A stretch of 8,129 nucleotides of DNA from Armatimonadota bacterium (GTDB lineage: Bacteria > Armatimonadota > Armatimonadia > Armatimonadales > Armatimonadaceae): positions 1-8,129 of the forward strand of contig JAURHZ010000098.1 in assembly GCA_030833025.1 (NCBI GenBank), read 5' to 3'. Of this stretch, positions 1 through 5,706 are shown piece by piece (positions within the stretch are counted from its first letter, which is position 1; each line of letters starts with the position of its first letter). Below the pieces are notes generated by a model. That model made no database searches. It was not told the DNA's origin and worked only from the letters and a program-made list of their open reading frames with translations. Both the position numbers and the translations under genes were made by a program.

Positions 1-176
1 CTGGCTTGCGTGCACGTGGGGGCGTGACCATCGATGTCGAATGGGATCGCCATGTGGTCTCATCGGTGCGCGTTACCGCCGAGCGCGGTGGAGTGTTCCC
101 GCTGCGTTTACTTGGTAGCCCGGATGTCATCAAGCTCAAGCTAAAGCCACGTATCCCTTTTGTGTGGGAAGCGTAA
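1..176 (+). CDS. C-terminal end of a GH95-like alpha-L-fucosidase (5' partial)
   Basis: The frame whose codons begin at base 3 is open from the left edge to a TAA at 174-176 and gives 57 residues beginning GLRARGGVTIDVEWD and ending PFVWEA. The 'GLRARGG-hydrophobic-D-x-EW' block followed by a short beta-rich tail is, from memory, how glycoside hydrolase family 95 proteins end (the small C-terminal beta domain after the (alpha/alpha)6 catalytic barrel). These enzymes remove alpha-L-fucose from plant or host glycans and are often exported. The catalytic domain and any signal peptide are outside the window, so activity cannot be judged and the family call rests on this tail alone. It points the same way as crtI, but the 109-bp gap with a palindrome argues against simple co-transcription. 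Other carbohydrate-active enzymes with a similar beta tail are the main alternative. Confidence 0.72.
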   Translation, partial: GLRARGGVTIDVEWDRHVVSSVRVTAERGGVFPLRLLGSPDVIKLKLKPRIPFVWEA

Positions 177-251
177 AGTTTTGGTTCTGAGCTACGTGAT
201 GGATGAAATCCCTGGTCCGATTCGCTCTGCCGGGGTGTTGGAATCCACTGG

Positions 252-268
252 GAACCGATAATCGGTTC
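252..268. promoter_or_regulatory. Perfect 17-bp inverted repeat upstream of crtI, candidate operator
   Basis: GAACCGAT-A-ATCGGTTC has two perfectly complementary 8-base arms around one central base. It ends 17 bp before the crtI ATG and 2 bp before the GAGG ribosome-binding sequence at 271-274. It contains GATAAT (257-262), a 5/6 match to a sigma70 -10 box, but no good -35 lies at normal spacing (TTGGAA at 238-243 leaves only 13 bp). Size and symmetry fit a dimeric repressor or activator site. If transcription starts further upstream, it could instead be a small RNA hairpin next to the ribosome-binding site. The regulator is not in the window, so its role is inference. Confidence 0.45.
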
Positions 269-285
269 ATGAGGTTGTTGCACAT

Positions 286-1761
286 ATGAAGCGTGTTGCT
301 GTAATTGGGAGCGGATTTGCTGGGATCGCTGCCGCATCCTGCCTTGCAAGACGTGGCTATGATGTCACCGTCTATGAAAAGAATGCGACGCTTGGTGGGC
401 GTGCACAGCTTTGGGAAAAGGATGGCTTTCGCTTCGACCTGGGCCCGAGCTGGTACTGGATGCCCGATGTCTTCGAAGAGTACTTTGCACGCTTTGGGAC
501 GACGCCGAGCCATCAGTACACGCTCAAGCGCCTCGACCCGTCGTACCGCGTTTTTCTTCCTGGGACAGATTCCATCGATGTCCCAGCACGCCTTTCAGAA
601 CTTGTGAAGATCTTCGAAGCGCGCGAACCAGGAAGCGGTAAGAGACTTCAGGCATTTCTGAAGGAAGCCGCTTACACCTACAAGGTTGGGATGGGAGAGT
701 ACGTCCGCAAGCCAAGTGTCTCACTGGCAGAATATGCGGACCCAAAGCTTGCCATCGATGGCCTTCGCCTTCGGATGTTTTCTTCCATGCGCAGTCGCGT
801 CGCCAAAGTCGTTAAAGATGACGCCCTGCGCCAAATCCTCGAGTTTCCCGTTCTCTTCCTAGGAGGGACGGCGCGTGAGATTCCAGCAATGTATTCACTC
901 ATGAACCATGCTGATCTTGTTCTGGGGACCTGGTATCCGCAGGGTGGGATGCGTACCGTTGTGGATGGAATGCTGCGCGTGGCCGAGACGCAAGGGGTGA
1001 AGTTCAAGACGAAGGCAGCTATCCATGAGATTCGTATCGATAAGGCACGCGCAAATGGCGTTCTGACCGAAGCTGGCTTTGATGCAGCAGATGCCGTTGT
1101 CGCTGCTGCGGATTATCGCCACGTTGAGCAGTACCTTGTGGATGCAAAATGGCGCACGTACCACCGTGAGTGGTGGGATAAGCAGGTCCTCAGTCCATCA
1201 AGTCTCCTAGTATATCTTGGCGTTAGAGGCAAAGTGGGCGGGCTTGAACATCACAATCTCTTCTTCGATGAAGGCCTCGATCAGCACGCGGACCAGATTT
1301 ATGTCACGCCGCAGTGGCCCGATAAGCCGTTATTCTATGCCTGTGTCCCGAGCAAATCAGATGACAGTGTTGCTCCAGAAGGGGATGAAAACATCTTCCT
1401 GTTGGTTCCGCTGGCACCGGGGATGGAAGACACCGATGAGCAACGTGAGCGCATCTTTGAAATCATTATGGACCGGCTTGAGCAACGCACGGGCGAGAGC
1501 ATCCGTGACCGTATTGTCGTAAAGCGTACGTATGCGCACAAAGACTTCATCAACGACTATAACTCGTTTAAGGGCAATGCCTACGGACTTGCGAATGTGC
1601 TGAAGCAAACCGCCATTTTCAAACCTAGGATGGTAGCGAAAAAGGTTCCAAACCTTGTGTTCGCAGGGCAAATGACCGTCCCGGGCCCGGGTGTTCCGCC
1701 AAGCTTGCTCTCCGGCCAGATGGCAGCGGATTTGGTAGAACAGTATTTCGCCGGTCGGTGA
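286..1761 (+). CDS. crtI: Phytoene desaturase (CrtI-type, FAD-dependent)
   Basis: This 491-residue protein is the usual length for CrtI-type carotenoid desaturases, which introduce double bases-conjugating desaturations into 15-cis-phytoene at the membrane, giving coloured carotenoids such as lycopene. The N-terminus holds the dinucleotide-binding fold: G8-S-G-F-A-G13, the ribose-binding acidic residue E31, then LGGRA at 37-40. GPSWYWMPDVFE follows at 53-64, a motif I know from Bacteroidetes-like phytoene desaturases. The C-terminal FAD signature of the family is at 457-477 (NLVFAGQMTVPGPGVPPSLLSG region). The ATG at 286 is preceded by GAGG (271-274, 11-bp spacing), and the Rossmann glycine motif sits at the expected distance from it. 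No crtB or other carotenoid gene is next to it in the window. The stop is 6 bp from the convergent nadB stop. A related desaturase acting on another carotenoid (CrtN or CrtD type) is possible; number of desaturation steps cannot be read from sequence. Confidence 0.93.
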   Translation: MKRVAVIGSGFAGIAAASCLARRGYDVTVYEKNATLGGRAQLWEKDGFRFDLGPSWYWMPDVFEEYFARFGTTPSHQYTLKRLDPSYRVFLPGTDSIDVPARLSELVKIFEAREPGSGKRLQAFLKEAAYTYKVGMGEYVRKPSVSLAEYADPKLAIDGLRLRMFSSMRSRVAKVVKDDALRQILEFPVLFLGGTAREIPAMYSLMNHADLVLGTWYPQGGMRTVVDGMLRVAETQGVKFKTKAAIHEIRIDKARANGVLTEAGFDAADAVVAAADYRHVEQYLVDAKWRTYHREWWDKQVLSPSSLLVYLGVRGKVGGLEHHNLFFDEGLDQHADQIYVTPQWPDKPLFYACVPSKSDDSVAPEGDENIFLLVPLAPGMEDTDEQRERIFEIIMDRLEQRTGESIRDRIVVKRTYAHKDFINDYNSFKGNAYGLANVLKQTAIFKPRMVAKKVPNLVFAGQMTVPGPGVPPSLLSGQMAADLVEQYFAGR

Positions 1762-1786
1762 TGCCGCTTACTCGCGGAAGTGGCAT
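1761..1786. other. Hairpin spanning the convergent crtI/nadB stop codons
   Basis: ATGCCGCTT (1761-1769) can pair with AAGTGGCAT (1778-1786) around an 8-base loop. This gives nine pairs, one being a G-U in the plus-strand RNA and an A-C mismatch in the minus-strand RNA. The left arm begins at the last base of the crtI stop and includes the first two bases of the nadB stop (read on minus), so the right arm lies in the last nadB codons. No T-run follows on either side, so it is not a canonical intrinsic terminator. It may still act as a 3' end stabiliser or weak bidirectional stop. Confidence 0.35.
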
Positions 1787-3330
1787 CCCACCGATGTTCG
1801 GTTTGTCCATGCTGCCTGAGCAACGAGTGTTGCGGTACGCGCAGCATTTCGGAGCCCGATAAGACCATCGGTCAGCTGTGTGGCCCGGTAGAAGAACTCA
1901 ATCTCTTGCTCAAAGCGTCGCAGCTCACGTAGCGCTCGCTCTAGGCGTTGCGTGGTGCGCACCAGCCCGACGTAGTTCCACATCAGGGCTTTGATCTGTC
2001 CGTAGTCCTGTCCGATCAATGCTGGGTCAGGAGCTCCGCCATCCGCGTACTCCCAATCCGGGTAGTTGTTAGCATCCGGTTTTTGCAGTAAGTGCAGATT
2101 TTCTTTCAGATGCTGCGCAGCCCGGTCGCCCCAAACTAAGCCTTCGAGCAGACTTGTGGATGCCAAGCGGTTTGCCCCGTGGAGACCGGTACAGGCCACC
2201 TCACCAACTGCGTAGAGCCCAGCAAGCGTGGAGCGGCCCCATTCATCCACCCAAATGCCGCCACAAGCGTAATGCGCGCCTGGAACCACTGGGACCAGAT
2301 CTTTCGTTATGTCGACGCCGGCATCCGCGCAGCGCTGGAGGATGGTTGGGAAATGATGCCGGATACGTTCCTCACTGATGTAATCCCTGAGGTTTAGATA
2401 GACATAGGGGACATCTCGCTCAAGCATTTCCTGATAGATCGCACGGGCAACTACATCACGTGGGGCAAGGTCCTTCCACTCAGCATCGTACTTGTCCATA
2501 AACGGCGTGTTGTCCGCATGTACGAGGCGGCCACCATCCCCACGGACAGCCTCTGTGATCAGGAAACGTGCGCCATTTGCTCCCACAAAGGTCGTCGGAT
2601 GGAATTGGACAAACTCCATGTTGATGACACGGGCACCGGCACGGTATGCCATCGCCTGGCCATCCCCGCGAGCTCCCAGCGGGTTTGTGTTATGCGCATA
2701 AATCTGCCCAAAGCCACCGGTGGCAAGTACAGTCGCCCGGGCCATCACCTTTGTGACCTCGCGCGTTTTACGGTCATGGAAGAATGCGCCGACGCAGGTC
2801 AAAGGCGCATAGACTTGCAGTCGGTCTACCGAGTGGTGACTACTCGTGATGAGGTCAATACCCGTTTGCTGGGTAAGCAGCGTGACGTTTGGGTGATCCT
2901 TTAGTGCTTGGATAAGCTTGACTTCGATGGCTTTGCCTGTGGCATCGGCTACATGAACGATACGTGCAAGCGAGTGGCCACCCTCGCGGGCGAGGGAGAG
3001 GGTGCTACCCTCGATATCAAACTCAATACCGAGGCGGTTAATCAGGACATCCTCGAGGAGGCGCGGACCGTTTTCAGCGAGGACCTTTACGGCATCCGGG
3101 TTGGAGAGACCCGCACCTGCGGTCAGGATGTCTTTGGCGAGCCTCTCCGGGGTGTCTTCCTGTCCCTCAAAGATGATGCCGCCTTGAGACCAAAACGTAT
3201 TGCTCTCGGCTGGATCCTGACTGCGGGTTGCTAGTACGACTGGGATACCCGCATCCGCGAGTCGCAGTGCAGTGATGCCTCCGGCAATCCCGCATCCAAT
3301 CACCAGAACTTCCGCGATTATCGTTGCCAA
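1768..3330 (-). CDS. nadB: L-aspartate oxidase (first step of de novo NAD synthesis)
   Basis: NadB is a cytoplasmic FAD enzyme that oxidises L-aspartate to iminoaspartate, which NadA uses. The 520-residue length is close to the usual 510-540. Visible features are the FAD-binding G12-C-G-I-A-G17-G, the SNTFWSQGG segment (43-51), ATGGFGQIY (203-211), EFVQFHPT with H244, TEAVRGDGG (259-267), APRDVVARA with R291, PGAHYACGGI with H353, and GLYAVGEVACTGLHGANRLASTSLLEG (371-397). His244, Arg291 and His353 correspond to the substrate-site residues of this family, and all are kept. The start is TTG (3328-3330), backed by AAGGA seven bases upstream and by the Rossmann motif beginning at residue 9. It starts 3 bp after the nadA stop, so translational coupling is likely. 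The C-terminus ends at GCHFRE, a few residues before the usual 'HYRxDYP' tail. Fumarate reductase/succinate dehydrogenase flavoproteins are relatives, but the context decides for NadB. Confidence 0.96.
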   Translation of the reverse strand: MATIIAEVLVIGCGIAGGITALRLADAGIPVVLATRSQDPAESNTFWSQGGIIFEGQEDTPERLAKDILTAGAGLSNPDAVKVLAENGPRLLEDVLINRLGIEFDIEGSTLSLAREGGHSLARIVHVADATGKAIEVKLIQALKDHPNVTLLTQQTGIDLITSSHHSVDRLQVYAPLTCVGAFFHDRKTREVTKVMARATVLATGGFGQIYAHNTNPLGARGDGQAMAYRAGARVINMEFVQFHPTTFVGANGARFLITEAVRGDGGRLVHADNTPFMDKYDAEWKDLAPRDVVARAIYQEMLERDVPYVYLNLRDYISEERIRHHFPTILQRCADAGVDITKDLVPVVPGAHYACGGIWVDEWGRSTLAGLYAVGEVACTGLHGANRLASTSLLEGLVWGDRAAQHLKENLHLLQKPDANNYPDWEYADGGAPDPALIGQDYGQIKALMWNYVGLVRTTQRLERALRELRRFEQEIEFFYRATQLTDGLIGLRNAARTATLVAQAAWTNRTSVGCHFRE

Positions 3331-3333
3331 AGC

Positions 3334-4410
3334 TTAGTCCTTAGGGCCTGTGTGCCCGATTTGCAGCATCCGCTCAACAGACTTATATGCACGGACCCGG
3401 ATGTCTTCCGGGACATCGACGACGAATTGGGTCTTCAGCAGTGCGAGGAGGGTGTCTTCGACGGTAATCTCGGCCATATGCGGACAGCGAACAGAACACA
3501 TCCGTAGCATCTCGGCTTCTGGAGCGCTTGCTAGGATGTTGTCTGCCATCGAGCACTCGGTCAGGATGAGGAATTTTCGGCCCTTATTCTTTTCCACGTA
3601 GCGAATCATCGCGGTCGTAGAGCCGGAGTAATCGCTTGCTTCCACGACATCTGGTGGACATTCAGGGTGGCTGAGGACGAGAACATCCGGGACCTGTGAG
3701 CGCACTTGCTTGATGTCCCTGACGTTGAACTGCTCATGGACTTCGCAGCGTCCTCTCCAGCCAATCATCTTTACATCGAGGGTTGTGTCGCCGGCATCGG
3801 GGCCGTGACCGCCGGCCTTTACTGGGAAGATGATGTGCTTGCCAGTTTCGCGGGCAACATTTCGCGCGAGGAACTCATCCGGGAGGAAGATAACCTGCTC
3901 ACTTCCAAGCGACTCAACGACGGCAACAGCATTCCCGCTGGTACAGCAGATATCGCACTCCGCTTTTACATCGGCATAGGTGTTGATGTACGTAACAACA
4001 GGCACCCCGGGATACATCGCCCTCAGATCACGGACATCTTGTGCAGTGATACTCTCAGCGAGAGAGCATCCAGCCTTGCTGCTTGGAATCAGAACCGTCT
4101 TTCCTGGATTCAGGATCTTGGCGGTTTCGGCCATAAAGCGGACGCCACAGAAGACGATGATGTCGGCATCAGTGGTGGCGGCCACGCGACTGAGTTCGAG
4201 GGAGTCTCCACGGTAGTCGGGGATGGAGTGGAAGAGCGATGGCTCCATGTAGTTGTGACCCAGCACGATGGCGTTGCGCTCCCGCTTGAGCACTTCAATC
4301 TGTGCGGCGGCTTCGGCCTTGCGGCGTAGCATCACATCCGGGACGATCTCAGCGAGATTGGCATGGAGCTTTGCATAAATGGCATCGGCAGTAAGCAGGT
4401 CGTTTGGCAT
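3334..4410 (-). CDS. nadA: Quinolinate synthase (4Fe-4S)
   Basis: NadA condenses iminoaspartate with dihydroxyacetone phosphate to form quinolinate in the cytoplasm. The 358-residue protein shows the family pattern throughout: AIVLGHNYMEP (47-57), DSLELSR (69-75), VFCGVRFMAETAKILNP (86-102), CDICCTSGNAV (152-162), the GRCEVHEQF block (220-228), SHPECPPDV (247-255), DYSGSTTAMI (260-269) and MCSVRCPHM (304-312). By analogy with the E. coli and B. subtilis enzymes, the three cluster ligands should be C88, C222 and C309; all are present. Extra cysteines (C115, C152, C155, C156, C251, C286, C305) could be redox-active but are not needed for the call. The ATG at 4410 has two GGAA sequences just upstream, 4 to 10 bases away. 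It begins 21 bp after the nadC stop and ends 3 bp before nadB, placing it in the middle of the operon. Confidence 0.97.
   Translation of the reverse strand: MPNDLLTADAIYAKLHANLAEIVPDVMLRRKAEAAAQIEVLKRERNAIVLGHNYMEPSLFHSIPDYRGDSLELSRVAATTDADIIVFCGVRFMAETAKILNPGKTVLIPSSKAGCSLAESITAQDVRDLRAMYPGVPVVTYINTYADVKAECDICCTSGNAVAVVESLGSEQVIFLPDEFLARNVARETGKHIIFPVKAGGHGPDAGDTTLDVKMIGWRGRCEVHEQFNVRDIKQVRSQVPDVLVLSHPECPPDVVEASDYSGSTTAMIRYVEKNKGRKFLILTECSMADNILASAPEAEMLRMCSVRCPHMAEITVEDTLLALLKTQFVVDVPEDIRVRAYKSVERMLQIGHTGPKD
3338..3342 (-). promoter_or_regulatory. Ribosome-binding site that decides the nadB TTG start
   Basis: On the minus strand AAGGA lies inside the last sense codons of nadA, seven bases before the TTG at 3330-3328. 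It is a good match to the anti-Shine-Dalgarno core. Its placement supports TTG as the genuine start of nadB and coupling to nadA translation. Confidence 0.7.
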
Positions 4411-4431
4411 TTGGTTTCCGTTCCGTTAGTT

Positions 4432-5268
4432 TCAGTGCGTTAGGTCAAAAGTAAAGCTGATATCGAGCGCGGTGACGCTGTGGGTGAGGGCACCCACGGA
4501 GATGTAGTCAACCCCAGTCGCTGCAACACTGGGGATGCGCTCAAGCGTCATATTCCCGCTTGCTTCAAGCGGAGTGCGGCCAGCTGCGATTTCAACAGCG
4601 CGGCGCATGTCATCGATGGAGAAGTGGTCGAGCATAATCCGCTCAACATTGAGTGATAGCGCTTCGTTTAGCTCTTCACAGGTTCGTACTTCGACTTCGA
4701 TGGGGACATTTGTAGTTGCACGGAGCGCTGCCACTGCGGCTGTGATGCTCCCACAGGCAGTGATGTGGTTGTTCTTTAGCATCGCCATGTCGCAGAGCCC
4801 AAAGCGATGATTACTGCCACCGCCATGGGTTACGGCAAGCTTATCGGTTGCCCGTAGGCCAGGTGCGGTTTTACGGGTATCGAGGATGATGGCCTTTGTG
4901 CCAAGCGTGGCTGCAACGTAGGTGTGTGTTGTTGTCGCGATCCCGGACATCCGCTGAAGGAAGTTCAGTGCGGTGCGCTCAGCGGTTAGCATTGAGCGTG
5001 CTGGTCCGTGGGTTACGGCGATGATGTCGCCTTTCGCTACGGGAGCACCATCGTTTATAAGGATGTCCGTTTTGATAGCTGGGTCCACGGCTGTCAAGAC
5101 CTGTGCCGCGATGCCGATGCCAGAGACAATCCCAGAGGACTTAGCAATAAACCTGGCGGTCGCGGTCACGGAATCTGGGATACACGAAAGGGATGTAATG
5201 TCACCTACGCCGATGTCTTCCCGGAGGGCTGCGTGGATTGCATCTGCGATCCGTATGTCATGCAACAT
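4432..5268 (-). CDS. nadC: Nicotinate-nucleotide pyrophosphorylase (quinolinate phosphoribosyltransferase)
   Basis: NadC joins quinolinate to phosphoribosyl pyrophosphate and decarboxylates it, giving nicotinate mononucleotide. From the ATG at 5268 the protein is 278 residues, the normal family length. Motifs in this numbering are LREDIGVGDIT (15-25), AERTALNFLQRMSGIAT (97-113), DTRKTAPGLR (130-139), HGGGSNHRFGL (148-158), MLKNNH (163-168), EVEVRT (191-196), IMLDHFS (211-217), LEASGN (234-239) and the glycine/serine-rich phosphate site YISVGALTHS (255-264). The frame is open upstream to another ATG at 5391, which would add 41 residues. I prefer 5268 because the added part resembles nothing conserved, has no ribosome-binding sequence and begins inside the divergent tRNA promoter, whereas 5268 has GAAG eight bases upstream. 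A GTG at 5292 is a further option. It is the first gene of the nadC-nadA-nadB operon; I could not find a convincing promoter for it. Confidence 0.95.
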   Translation of the reverse strand: MLHDIRIADAIHAALREDIGVGDITSLSCIPDSVTATARFIAKSSGIVSGIGIAAQVLTAVDPAIKTDILINDGAPVAKGDIIAVTHGPARSMLTAERTALNFLQRMSGIATTTHTYVAATLGTKAIILDTRKTAPGLRATDKLAVTHGGGSNHRFGLCDMAMLKNNHITACGSITAAVAALRATTNVPIEVEVRTCEELNEALSLNVERIMLDHFSIDDMRRAVEIAAGRTPLEASGNMTLERIPSVAATGVDYISVGALTHSVTALDISFTFDLTH

Positions 5269-5390
5269 TTGCTGGTCTTCTGCTGAACTCACAGTGCTAT
5301 ATCGTATCCGATTGGTGGTTTGTGACGGCTTCTCTGGATGACCGAAACCTCGATACGCCAGAAAATTGATGTGAAATTCCAAGTTTTGCA

Positions 5391-5420
5391 TTGCCGCGAT
5401 TTCGTGATGGGCGGTATTAT
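5391..5420 (+). promoter_or_regulatory. Sigma70-like promoter of the tRNA gene
   Basis: TTGCCG (5391-5396, 4/6 match to TTGACA) and TATTAT (5415-5420, 5/6 match to TATAAT) are separated by 18 bp. The predicted start near 5427 is only a few bases before the mature tRNA 5' end at 5433, which suits a tRNA gene. It lies in the spacer divergent from nadC. Confidence 0.6.
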
Positions 5421-5432
5421 GCTCAGTGCCTT

Positions 5433-5509
<77 letters not shown>

Positions 5510-5512
5510 AGT

Positions 5513-5539
5513 GCCCCTCCGATTTATCGGGGGGGCTTT
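5513..5539 (+). terminator. Rho-independent terminator of the tRNA gene
   Basis: GCCCCTCCGA (5513-5522) pairs with TCGGGGGGGC (5527-5536), ten pairs including one U-G, around a TTTA loop, followed by a short CTTT tail and further T-rich sequence. It begins only 4 bases after the CCA end, so the 3' trailer of the tRNA precursor is essentially this hairpin. The seven-G right arm (5529-5535) is notable. Confidence 0.8.
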
Positions 5540-5658
5540 GATGTTTAATGGGCCGATTTTCACCGCTCATTATCAACATACAGACGCCTTTTGAATGCAT
5601 CTTGGCAGTTTGTGTCAGTCCAAGCTTGGCTTACAGTTCGTCTTCTTCAAAGAATAAA

Positions 5659-5680
5659 GCCCTCCGGATTGCCGGAGGGC
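5659..5680 (-). terminator. Rho-independent terminator of the TPR gene (possibly bidirectional)
   Basis: GCCCTCCGG (5659-5667) and CCGGAGGGC (5672-5680) form a perfect nine-pair stem with a four-base loop. Read on the minus strand, the stem is followed by TTTATTCTTT, a good U-rich tail, and it lies 26 bp past the stop codon of the TPR gene. On the plus strand the tail is TTCTCTG, weaker but possibly usable. The 119 bp between this hairpin and the tRNA terminator contain no recognisable gene or site. Confidence 0.85.
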
Positions 5681-5706
5681 TTCTCTGTAGCTGCAACGTT
5701 TAATGA

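Noticed and set aside
210..235. Possible terminator hairpin after the fucosidase (CCCTGG / CCGGGG)
   Set aside because: Six pairs including one G-U around a 14-base loop, with no T-run after it; too weak to call.
2518..2904. 128-codon plus-strand open frame opposite nadB
   Set aside because: It lies wholly inside nadB on the other strand, with no ribosome-binding site or recognisable domain.
3706..4329. 207-codon plus-strand open frame opposite nadA
   Set aside because: It is fully antisense to a gene with clear family motifs and its translation resembles no protein; it is a by-product of the codon use of nadA.
5541..5594. 17-codon open frame in the spacer between the two terminators
   Set aside because: Very short, no ribosome-binding site, and it lies directly behind a terminator.
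5620..5629. CCAAGCTTGG palindrome in the spacer downstream of the tRNA
   Set aside because: Ten bases, no central gap, not near any gene start; expected by chance at this length.
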